Assembly (NCBI GenBank): GCA_002887195.1
Contig: PJAB01000434.1
Span: 1 to 26,789, forward strand
Reading direction: 5' to 3'
DNA length: 26,789 nt
From: Chrysochromulina parva
Taxonomy: Eukaryota > Haptophyta > Prymnesiales > Chrysochromulinaceae
In this document: positions 8,286-17,000 of the stretch, piece by piece
Position numbering within the stretch: the first letter of the stretch is position 1
Layout: every line of letters begins with the position of its first letter
The notes under the pieces: model-generated
Told to the model about the DNA's origin: nothing
Database searches by the model: none
The model's input: only the letters and a program-made list of their open reading frames with translations
Translations under genes and position numbers: made by a program

Positions 8286-10598
8286 TCACGGCATCTCTAC
8301 TTCGATCATCACGGGCCCTTGGATGAGGCGCCTTGCGATGCCCGGGTTGGCATTCGCCGCATTGACCAGCACGGTCGCCGGATCCGCCCGCGTGCCGAAG
8401 CGCACGCGCGCCGCACCTGCGCCTTCATGGATGTGCCCAAAGAGCCACAGGCGCGGCTTGCGCGTGGCACGTCGCACGGCGGTGCGCAGGCTGTCATCGC
8501 CTGCCTCCTCGCCGCCCGTGGCCCTGTCGAGCACCCGCTTTGGCGGCACGTGCGAGACGAGCACATCAGAGGGAGGCAGCTTGCCACGGAGCGGGCCCTT
8601 GCAGTACGGCACGAGTGTGAACGAGAGGCCAGCAGCCTCGAACTGGCTCACGCTCGTCACGTATGTGGCACCCGAGAGTGGGAACGCCGCGACCGGTGGG
8701 TCGTGGTTGCCTCGCAGCACAAGCTTTGTCGGTGCTTCCAGTCGGCTCAGCCACTCGTCGAGCCGTGCCGCGGCATCCTCGTGCTCCCGTGACTCAGTGC
8801 CCTCGCCGCTGCGCGACCCCGCACGCCCTTCCGCCGCAAAGTCGGGTGCAAAGTCACCGCAGTGCACGACGACGTCGGCGGCGCCCACGTGCGTGAGCGT
8901 GGCCTCATGGCCGTGGGTGTCCGATACGACCAGAAGCCGCGCCACGTCAACTGCCACGTCCAACGGCTCTGCCTGCGAGCGGCTCGCAGCAGAGCCCGAG
9001 TGAGCGGCTACGGGGGTGCTCAGCGCGGCTGCATCAGCGGTCGAGGGCGGTGGCACGTCATCATCCTCATCAATCTCCGCGGAGCTCGCATCGGAGATCG
9101 CATCTCGCTCCATCGCCGCGGCAACTCGATGCGACGCGACGAGTCGAATGCCCACCTGAGCGTGCCGCCGCTTGCGCTGCCTCTCGCGCCGCCCGCCGCC
9201 GCGCTCTGCCTTGGCGCTGCCGCTCATGTCTTCAATCGGGCGCACGCCGTCGCGTAGGCTCACCCGCAGCATGCGCACCGCCATTCGCTCGTCACTCGTA
9301 GGTGTCAGCTCGAGGGGCTCGAGAGTGCCCTCGTCACGCGCGCTGTCATCGGCGCTGTCGCGTAGCATCTCACGCCACGCCATTCCGACGGGCGCCGCGA
9401 CGAGCTGGGCCACCTCCGCACGCGTTGAGGCGCGCAGCTCGGCGGCGCTCAGCACGGTCACTTTGGCCGCGGAAGTCGCCGCTTCCTTCGAGTACGGGGC
9501 GAATGTACTGGTTGCTGCCGCGGTGGCTGGATGCTCGTCGCGTTGGTTCTCGCCGTTGAGCATCGCCACATACCGCGCGGACGGCGAGGAGCCCACCGCC
9601 CTCTCCACAGCCCCCGTGGCCACCGCCGCGGCGACTTGTCGCTCTTGCCGTCGGCGTAAGCGTCGGCGTAACCGTTCGGCGAGGACGACTCGATCGCAAG
9701 TATGCTCAGTAGGGACGGCCGAAGTGTGCTTGGCGCCACGCACGGCGGTCTTCCGGCGTGCGACGAGGGTGTCGAGCCACTGCTGCTGCACGCCCATCTC
9801 GAGCGCTCCCTCGCCGAGCGCCGTCACCTGGTCTAGCGAGGGTGCGCCTACCTCGGACGAGTGGGCAAGCGTCGTCTCGAGCTCTGTGCGCAGCGCCTTT
9901 CGCTGCTTCTGCAGCGCGACGGCCTTTTTGGCATTGCGTGCGACGCGCTGGTGCGCCCGATCGGCGCGCGTCACCGCCGCGCGCGCCCGCATCTCCGCCT
10001 CGAGCGCCGTCAAGTGAGTTTCGTCCAGGCTCTGTGGCGGCGGCGACGCCGCCGCCGTGGCAGCCAAGGCGGGCAATGCTGGCAAGGCCGACGACGAGTC
10101 GTGGCCGATGGCGGCAAGGAGCGCCTGCGGCGGCGCGACAATGAGTGAACGCCCCGATGGCCCTTTGCGGCACCGCTGGATCAGGCCCGAGTCGGCCGTG
10201 ACCAGCATCACATCGTGCCCACGTCGTTGGAACCATGCCACGTCTCTCGCCGCAACATCGTCGGCAGACGCATCCGGCCCAGAAAATGCGACGGCTGTGC
10301 CGCCCAGCTGTGGCATGTGGAAGGCGTCCGCGGACGATCCGTGATCTATAAGCACGATGCAACGCCCTTCGAGCCCAGACCGCTGCGCCCATCGCGCCGT
10401 GCGACCCAGCAGCGCTTCATGCGACAGCGAGAAACCCGACTTTCCACGCGTGTTATCGCCATCGACGACCAACACGCCATTGGCATGAGCAAGCTGTGAG
10501 ACCAACCCATCGAAACGTTTGAGCGCTCGATCTTTGGTGCTCACCGGCGCGACCAACGCACTGAGAATTGCTGTCGGGATGCATAGCGGCATCATCAT
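8286..10598 (-). CDS. NYN/PIN-like nuclease fused to MPPED-type metallophosphoesterase
   Basis: I place the start at ATG 10598 (MMMPLCIPTA), giving 770 residues. The frame runs on to 10808, but those 70 codons look non-coding and would end 8 bp from the divergent gene's ATG. The N-terminal domain (about residues 30-150) has VLVVDGDNTRGK, CIVLIDHG, SADDVAARD and VMLVTADSGLI, the acidic pattern of YacP/NYN PIN-like RNases. The middle is Ala/Arg-rich with helices and a basic RRERQRKRRHAQ stretch. The C-terminal ~215 residues form a calcineurin-like phosphoesterase: VSDTHG, HCGDF, LRGNHD, VSHVPP and FGHIHEGAG. All metal ligands are present, and GHIHEG is typical of the MPPED/UPF0046 group. One polypeptide may thus cut and trim nucleic acid ends; this is inference. 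Each domain call is fairly firm. Confidence 0.8.
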   Translation of the reverse strand: MMMPLCIPTAILSALVAPVSTKDRALKRFDGLVSQLAHANGVLVVDGDNTRGKSGFSLSHEALLGRTARWAQRSGLEGRCIVLIDHGSSADAFHMPQLGGTAVAFSGPDASADDVAARDVAWFQRRGHDVMLVTADSGLIQRCRKGPSGRSLIVAPPQALLAAIGHDSSSALPALPALAATAAASPPPQSLDETHLTALEAEMRARAAVTRADRAHQRVARNAKKAVALQKQRKALRTELETTLAHSSEVGAPSLDQVTALGEGALEMGVQQQWLDTLVARRKTAVRGAKHTSAVPTEHTCDRVVLAERLRRRLRRRQERQVAAAVATGAVERAVGSSPSARYVAMLNGENQRDEHPATAAATSTFAPYSKEAATSAAKVTVLSAAELRASTRAEVAQLVAAPVGMAWREMLRDSADDSARDEGTLEPLELTPTSDERMAVRMLRVSLRDGVRPIEDMSGSAKAERGGGRRERQRKRRHAQVGIRLVASHRVAAAMERDAISDASSAEIDEDDDVPPPSTADAAALSTPVAAHSGSAASRSQAEPLDVAVDVARLLVVSDTHGHEATLTHVGAADVVVHCGDFAPDFAAEGRAGSRSGEGTESREHEDAAARLDEWLSRLEAPTKLVLRGNHDPPVAAFPLSGATYVTSVSQFEAAGLSFTLVPYCKGPLRGKLPPSDVLVSHVPPKRVLDRATGGEEAGDDSLRTAVRRATRKPRLWLFGHIHEGAGAARVRFGTRADPATVLVNAANANPGIARRLIQGPVMIEVEMP

Positions 10599-10816
10599 AT
10601 CAAACTCGAAGTTGAGATTTCGATCTCCTTCATTCGTTTCAGGGCCCTCTCGGCCAGACACACACCCGCCGTGATTCGCGAAGATGTGCAGTCGACTTCG
10701 TCTGACCCTTTTTCGGTGATCCAATCTCCGATACATCCCCGAACCCTGCACCCGAACCCGAGTCCAAAACTCTCCGCGCAACGTCAATTTATCGGCATCC
10801 ATCATCATATAACGTG
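10599..10816. promoter_or_regulatory. Divergent promoter region
   Basis: This is the spacer between the preferred start of the nuclease-phosphoesterase gene (-) and the small plastid gene (+). It is less GC-rich than the flanking coding DNA and shows no coding bias, although it is open on the - strand. Specific promoter elements were not recognised. Confidence 0.45.
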
Positions 10817-11382
10817 ATGAAGCTCCTCGTCCTCGTCCTGCCCTTTGCGTCGGCGTTCAAGCTTCCCATCTCACCAAAGCTGTCGGCAACTGCAGTCACA
10901 CTGGCTGCGCCTCTGCCTGCGTTGGCGGTGTACGAACCCATTCACAAAGTGCTGCCCGGCACGGAGTGTGAGTGACCAAGAGGCTTTGAACTCTCATCCG
11001 ATGGATCACAAAACACGCGCTGCTCTGACGCCTCCTTGTTGCTCCGTCCAGATGGTGACGTGATCATGTCCCAAAACAACGTGGCGTCCGCGGCCCTGGG
11101 CCTAGTCATGCTGCTTGGTACGCTGGACATTTGAGCCATCAAGCTCGCCTAGTTTTCCTTGTGCCTGGCACTCCATCACGCACTTGCGCCGCACTCACGC
11201 TTCCTTATGCACCCAACTTCCCAGGCGTCTTCTTCGCCTTCTTCGATTACATGCTCAAGTTCGGCGCTGAGAAGGCCTGCATCATCTCGAGCACCACTGG
11301 CAAAAAGGTCTGTGGCTACATTCTAGACGCCTCGCAGGATGGCTGCGTGCTAACCGACCACGATGGCTGGCAGTGCGCCTAA
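10817..11382 (+). CDS. Small plastid-targeted single-span membrane protein (three exons)
   Basis: Exons 10817-10967, 11052-11117 and 11225-11382 join in phase 1 at both junctions to give 124 residues ending at TAA 11380. The start MKLLVLVLPFASAFKLP is a signal peptide followed by the ASA|F motif for import into red secondary plastids. LAAPLPALAVYEP then looks like a thylakoid-transfer segment with an A-x-A cleavage site. The mature part begins near VYEPIHKVLPG, has one membrane span (ASAALGLVMLLGVFFAFFDY) and a ~40-residue tail with four Cys (KACII, KVCGY, DGCVL, WQCA) that could pair. I do not recognise the family; a minor photosystem or thylakoid subunit is possible. The splice sites (gtgagt...cag, gtacgc...cag) and the resulting continuous membrane span are strong support for the model. 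Confidence 0.75.
10968..11051 (+). other. Intron 1 of the small plastid gene
   Basis: This 84-bp intron has donor gtgagt, a CTGAC branch-like motif about 25 nt before the end, and acceptor gtccag. Removing it restores the frame (E-Y-G-D). Confidence 0.75.
11118..11224 (+). other. Intron 2 of the small plastid gene
   Basis: This 107-bp intron has donor gtacgc and acceptor cttcccag after a pyrimidine-rich end. It interrupts the codon for Gly in the membrane span (LMLLG|VFFAF region). Confidence 0.75.
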
Positions 11383-11702
11383 ATGGTTCGCGCTATCAAC
11401 GGGGATGTGGGCACTTTTCCTTCGTGCCGAACTGGAAGACGAGCTTGATGACGCGCTCATGCACGCGAATTACCAGCACGATGTCCGCGCACGAGCACGG
11501 CCAATAGAGCCCGTCCTCGGCCGTCGCATGGAAAATCACCTGAAATACACCCTCCTTCACATACCATACAAAGAAGGGAGGGGGCGAGGTGCTATGTGTG
11601 GGATGTATTATTTTCCGTTCCCAAACTATACTCGATCGGCGCACCTATACATACGGTACCGGTATCGAAGGCGTTACAGAAGTTCAAAAGTTGCGCCGCG
11701 CG
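11383..11702. other. Intergenic region before the coiled-coil gene
   Basis: These 320 bp hold the 3' UTR of the small plastid gene and the promoter of the coiled-coil gene, both on the + strand. The sequence turns AT-richer near 11560-11690. It is open in one frame but has no ATG there. No RNA gene was seen. Confidence 0.5.
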
Positions 11703-13580
11703 ATGTCCGACGGGCTCTCACGCTGTCCCACGCCTGAACCCGCGCAGAGCCCTCGCGACGGACTCGCCGCGCAGGTGAAGCAGCTGCAGGAGCACGTGGA
11801 GCGGCTTGAGGAGGATAACCGCAGACTGAGACTCTTGCGCCAGGCCAATCTGAGCGAGATCTACGAGCAGAGCCAGGCGGCGCCGGCGGGCGGCGCAACT
11901 GGAGTGGAAGATGAGGGTAAGCATGATATGGTTGCCTCCTATCTTGCAGCGGAGACAAAGAGGATGCGGCGCGAGCTTGCAGACAAGAATGCTCTGATCG
12001 CGCGGCTCAGTAGGCTCGCAGACGTGCTCCCGGAGGACGAGATGCTCAAAGGCGTGCTCGCAGAAGATATGGAGACTCAACATCGCCGTGAGCGTGCGCG
12101 CTGGCGCTGGCAGCAGGCGATGCTCCGGGTGGGCCTCGCGCACAGGCAAAAGAGGGTAGAGCGCGCGAGTGCAAAGCAGCTCGTTGTGCACTGGTTGGGC
12201 GCGCAGCATCAAAAGGGCGCGATCGAAAGGATTAACACTCAGCTTCAAGAGACGAAGTTGATGTTGGACCGCACCCTCGCCGAGCGTGAGTTTCTGGAGG
12301 CACAGGCAAAAGAGATCGGCGAGGAAAAGGCGTCGCTGCAAGCGCAGCAGACCGCACTGATTAGGACGGCGCTCGAGGCGGCACAGCGCGACAAGCAGCT
12401 CTTGCAGGTGGCCGATTCGGCAGAGGAGAGGGCCATCGCTGCCTCGAAGCGTAAGGACGAGCTTGCATCGGAGATACACCATCTGCGCTGGCTGGTCAAG
12501 CAGGTCGAGGAGGCTGCGGCCGCCTCCATGGATCGCTCGGCGCTGCTGGAGTCCGAGCGCGACTTTGGGCGCAAAGAGATTCTGGACGCGCGGCGGCGCC
12601 AGGCGGCGGCGGAGCAGCGCGTCGCGCTCCACTTGCAACAGAAGCACGAAGCCGAGGCAGAGCTCGTGGCCACACGCGCCGAGATGGGCGCCCAGATGGA
12701 CGAGCTCCGCCGCAAGGAAGTGCGCGGCGCCCGTGGCAGCACAGCCGAGCTCGCGCACCAGCTGGAGGCGCTCAGGCACGCGCGCCACTGCGATGCGGAG
12801 GCGTTCGACCGCATGCGGACCACGGCACGTCTGCTCGCGGCGCGTGTCGTCGAGCTCGAGGGCTCCTTCGGCGAGATACTGCGCCCCTCGGCACCCAATG
12901 CGGCGATCGCGCGCGCCATCGAGAGCCTCTCCGATGGTGATGGAACGAGCATCACGTTCACGATGCCGTCGGCGGCTGAGGGCGCCACTATGGCGCTGGG
13001 CGCGTTCCCCATCGGGAGAAGAATCTCGGCAACGCCGCCACGCCGTGCGAGCGACTATCGGCCGTCCATCATGCCGACGCCGACCTGTGAGCCGCCTCGA
13101 GAGGCGCTGAGCACGCCGCCCGCCCTCGCGCCAGCGGCTTGTGGGCCCATCCGAGCAGTGGATATGGCAAGCAGTCGGGCAAAAGCCACCAGCTACGCGC
13201 ACGCATTCACTTCATCGCGCGCACAGATGCAAATGGCCTGCTCGCCTCTTGCGGGCCCACCGCTCAAGAGTTCGTCTCTTGCCGCCTCGCTGTCCATGCC
13301 ATCCATCGTCTTGTCGCCCTCTCTTTTGCCGCTCCCTCGACCTATCACGTCGCCTCTCATATCGCCAATGCAAAGGGCACCCGCCGACCTCAATGTTGCC
13401 TCTCTGCCCGTTGCGCGCGGCGCGGCTCGTGCAGCTTCGCGACAAGGCACGCCCTTGAATTGCGCGAGCCGTAACGAGACCTGGCACGTCGTGCGCTGTC
13501 ACGCGAACGCGTCGGTCACGGGTGCGGCCGCAGAGTCAAACCCAGTAGGACCTTGGCGGCCCGAGTGGAGCCTGAGTTAA
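11703..13580 (+). CDS. Long coiled-coil protein, family unknown
   Basis: This 625-residue protein starts at ATG 11703 (MSDGLSRCPTPEP), the first ATG in a frame open from further upstream. Residues ~20-60 (LAAQVKQLQEHVERLEEDNR) and ~90-400 are almost continuous heptad-type coiled coil rich in Glu, Gln, Arg and Ala, with leucine-zipper spacing and few breaks. One short basic segment (RRERARWRWQQAML) interrupts it. The last ~200 residues are Ser/Pro/Ala-rich and disordered. No enzyme motif, membrane segment or targeting signal was seen. It may be a structural or centrosome/cytoskeleton-type scaffold, which is inference from composition only. It is convergent with the large BRCT gene. Confidence 0.75.
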   Translation: MSDGLSRCPTPEPAQSPRDGLAAQVKQLQEHVERLEEDNRRLRLLRQANLSEIYEQSQAAPAGGATGVEDEGKHDMVASYLAAETKRMRRELADKNALIARLSRLADVLPEDEMLKGVLAEDMETQHRRERARWRWQQAMLRVGLAHRQKRVERASAKQLVVHWLGAQHQKGAIERINTQLQETKLMLDRTLAEREFLEAQAKEIGEEKASLQAQQTALIRTALEAAQRDKQLLQVADSAEERAIAASKRKDELASEIHHLRWLVKQVEEAAAASMDRSALLESERDFGRKEILDARRRQAAAEQRVALHLQQKHEAEAELVATRAEMGAQMDELRRKEVRGARGSTAELAHQLEALRHARHCDAEAFDRMRTTARLLAARVVELEGSFGEILRPSAPNAAIARAIESLSDGDGTSITFTMPSAAEGATMALGAFPIGRRISATPPRRASDYRPSIMPTPTCEPPREALSTPPALAPAACGPIRAVDMASSRAKATSYAHAFTSSRAQMQMACSPLAGPPLKSSSLAASLSMPSIVLSPSLLPLPRPITSPLISPMQRAPADLNVASLPVARGAARAASRQGTPLNCASRNETWHVVRCHANASVTGAAAESNPVGPWRPEWSLS

Positions 13581-14037
13581 GAAACGTTATGGTAGGGCTA
13601 TAGAACGGTAGAAGTGTTCCATTAGGCCTTCTTTCGTTTGGTAACGCCTTTCGCGTTCCTTTCGCATAGCAACGTTTTTCCGCATTCGACATTGTCCGTA
13701 CTCTCGAACGCTCGAGCCGCCGGCCCGAGCCGAGAGTTAAATTCCGACTATTGATTGAGTGTTGTCCGCCGCCGCGCAGTGCCGCGGGCGGGGCCGCGGC
13801 ACTGTCTCTCAAGTCCGGTCAGGTCTCTACGAGTCACTACGCTACACGCTATATACACGCTATACTTACGGGTAGTCGCAATCACCCTATATGTACCCTC
13901 TCGTATGCGTGAGTGTATTGCTACATCGGCCATTGCTACACTATGACTGCGCCGTTCTGCGCCGCGACAGTGATGAGTGAATTTCACTGTGAGCTGTGTG
14001 ATCCCTGCGGCTCCTCAACTTCTAGGAAGCTCAACGG
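13581..14037. other. Convergent intergenic region (457 bp)
   Basis: This is the spacer between the 3' ends of the coiled-coil gene and the large BRCT gene. It is AT-richer than the coding DNA, with repeats of acgctata-type words near 13848-13866 and one strong hairpin (listed separately). No convincing coding frame or tRNA was seen. Confidence 0.6.
13777..13804. terminator. Perfect 11-bp-stem GC hairpin
   Basis: cagtgccgcgg is followed by a 6-nt loop (gcgggg) and its exact complement ccgcggcactg. It lies midway between two convergent genes, so it may help 3'-end formation or transcription pausing, or be a structured RNA element. The stem is seen directly; the function is inferred. Confidence 0.5.
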
Positions 14038-17000
14038 TCACCTCTTCGAGCTCGGCTTGAAGATGAAGTCGGTGGGCGGCAGCACGCGCTGCTGCAGCAG
14101 GCAGTGCTTGGCCCAATCCTGCGAGATCGCGATCACCTCGCGGGCCCGAGCCCGCTCAAGCCTCGTGCGGACCGCCGCCTCGTCGGCATCCTTCTCTACG
14201 AGGACCAGGCAGCGCTGCGACACGTGGTCGCGGGCGCCATGGTGCTGCGGCGGCAGGTCGGTGCGCACCTCGGCGCCGGCGGCGCGCAGTAGCGGGGTCC
14301 ACTTGGCGCAAAAGTCATCGGAGCCTGTGGGAACGATGACGTACCCGCTCAAGAGCGGCGTCCACGCCTGCGCTCTCGCGCGATCGGGCGACGCATCGAC
14401 GCTGCGGCTTCTGGGCCCGCCGCCGCGACCGGCGGCGGCGGACGCGTTGGTATTGGCAAGCTTGGCCGCGTACTCCCCGGGCACGGGCTGCCAGCAATTC
14501 TGCATGAGGGAAGCATGGGCCCAGCTGGGGCGCAGGGGCACGCAGCCGTACGCGAGCCCAAAGAGGACTTTCTCCGTGATCCTGATTGGCATGTCCTCGG
14601 CACAAGCTTCGGCGAGCAGCACGAGCTTTCGATTCGCCACGAGCCGGTGCAGATCGTAAAAGAGACTCTCACTGTCGCTCTCGACGATGACCAGCCCAGC
14701 ACCCTGCTCCCGCGCCACGTCAACGATGCGCCCGCCCGCCACACGAAGCGTCGCCTCGAGCGCGGCGCGGTCGTCATCCGTGAAGCCGGTGAGCATGAAG
14801 GCAGCGCCTACGAAAAGGCGGCTGCATGCGCCGGCTGCCGCTGCGTCGCTCGAGCTGGCGCCGGCCGTTGCGGCGGCGCCGGCCGTTGCGGCGGCGCCGG
14901 ACGCAGAGGAAGCGCCAGCGCTACCGAGGGCGATACGCGTGCCACCTGGTGACGCTCGGCTGCGGGCGGAGCGGCCGCCGGCGGAGCGGCCGCCGTCACT
15001 TGGTATGGGCGATTCCGCAACGGCCTCGTCCGTCGCGCCGTAGTCGCACGTCTCAGCGAGCGCGCGAGATCGAGGACGAGATTGTGATCGAGGGCGAGAT
15101 GGCTCTTCACCCTCGTCCCCCTCGTCCTCGTCATCGATCTGCCGAAGCCGGCCGCTGCTGCAAGCAATCCACTCGTCGAAGCGCTTATTCCATCCGAGGA
15201 AGTGCACCTTGACCTCTCGATGCGACCCTATCCCTCGGGCATCGACCACGCGTCCATCATACCACTCGGAGAACGAGTCGCGCGCCTGAAGCGAGGTGCC
15301 CACGCGCAGAGCAATCACCTCCTCCGTGCTGAGCACACGGCAAGGCGGCTCCGGCTCGTCTTCCTCCTCACCCTCCTCCTCCTCACCATCCTCACCCACC
15401 ACCTCCTCCTCCTCTGCGTCCTCTGCCTCCTTTGCCTCCTTTGCCTCCGCCGCCTCTTTCTCCGCCTCCTCCGGAACTCGTGCCGCCCTGGCCGCCCTGG
15501 CTGCGCTGGCCGTCGTCCCCCCAGCGGAGCGCCGTCGCGAGCGCATCCCCTCAGGCGAGCGGAGCGCCGTCGCGAGCACCGCCCCCTCAGCAGAGCGGTC
15601 CTCCCTCAGCCGCCCCGCGTTGAGAGCAATCCACACGTCGTGCCGCTTATGCCATCCATGGAAATGAATCTTCGCCTCGCGCTGCACACCCAGCCCACGC
15701 AGGTCGACCACCTTGGCCCCGTACCACCCACCTTGCTGATCGCACGCCTGTAACCAATCACCCAAGCGCAGTCCATCCCGAAGCATGGTGTCGGGCGGTG
15801 CCGTCGCAGCGGCGGGGGGAGCGGCGGGTTCCTCTGCTAGATCCGGTGCCGCCTCCGCATACAACGCCTCGTGAGCGTCGACGTGAGCATCATCGTCGTC
15901 GCCTCCGGCCTCATCGTCGGCGCCTCCGGCCTCGTCCTCGGCCCCGGCCGCCGCGCCCGCGCCCACTTCTCTCAGCCGACCCGCATCCAAAGCAATCCAC
16001 TCGTCGTGCCGTACGCTCCAGCCATGAAAGTGCACCTTCACCTGACGGCGAGCCCCCAGCCCGCGGAGCGCGACCACCCTGGCCAAGTACCACGCGCCGC
16101 GCTTGTCGCGTGCCTCCAGCCGGTCGCCCACGCACGTACGTGCCCACGGCGACGCGTCCAGCTGTGTCGGCTGCTCCTGCTCGACGTCAACCTCCTCGGC
16201 CTCCTCGTCCTCCGCCGGCGCCGCGTCTGCTGCGGCCTCGCTCGCGTCGTCCTGGGCGGCTGGCTGCTCCTCGTCAGCCACTGCCATCGACTGGGTGGCT
16301 ACGATCACCTCGAGCTGCGTCGGCACGATGGGCTCTTCGTCCACGGCCGCGTCCGCGGCCTCCTCTTCCGCGGCCTCCATCGGCGCACCCGCGTCCAAGT
16401 CCATAACCTCCTCGGATCCGCCCCGGAAGTGTCCCGGAAGTGTCCTCGCCTCCGCCGCCTCCTCGCGCACCGCACTCGCATGCGCCGTGTCGAGCGCACC
16501 TTGTGCATGGAACTCGCGCAACAGCTCATCACAGCCTCCCTCAAGGTTCGCTCGTGGCTCCCACGTCGCATCAGCTTCGCCGTAGCCTTTCCAACGTACC
16601 AAGTACGCGAGGCCGCCGTCGTCGCCCAGGCGAGATGCGAGGAGCGCCTCCGCCTCAAACTCCTCCTCTGCTTCCTCCGCTTCCTCCTCGTCCTCCGCCT
16701 CAAACTCCTCGTCGTCTTCTTCTTCCTCATCTGACACGATCACGAACCCTCGTTGTCTGACACGACAAACTCCGCGCGGCGGCTGCCGCCGCGCCGCCGC
16801 GCGGGAAAGGTGGCCACGAGAAGCGCGCCGATCGGGCGGCGAGGCGGCGGCTGCCGATCGTGCGCCCGGTGCCGCCGCTGCCCAGACCTGGGCTGCCTTA
16901 GCTGCACACGCGCGCTTCGGCTTGGCCTCGGCGGGGGTCGGCTCGGCGGATGGCTCAGCGGCCCGGCGCTTGGAACCAGCAGGCGGTGGCGGTGGCGGTG

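Noticed and set aside
10599..10808. N-terminal extension of the nuclease-phosphoesterase gene to ATG 10808
   Set aside because: The 70 extra residues look like translated non-coding DNA and would place the start 8 bp from the divergent ATG at 10817.
11718..13202. 494-codon open frame on the - strand
   Set aside because: It lies wholly antisense to the coiled-coil gene, has a Leu/Arg/His-rich shadow composition, and shows no domain.
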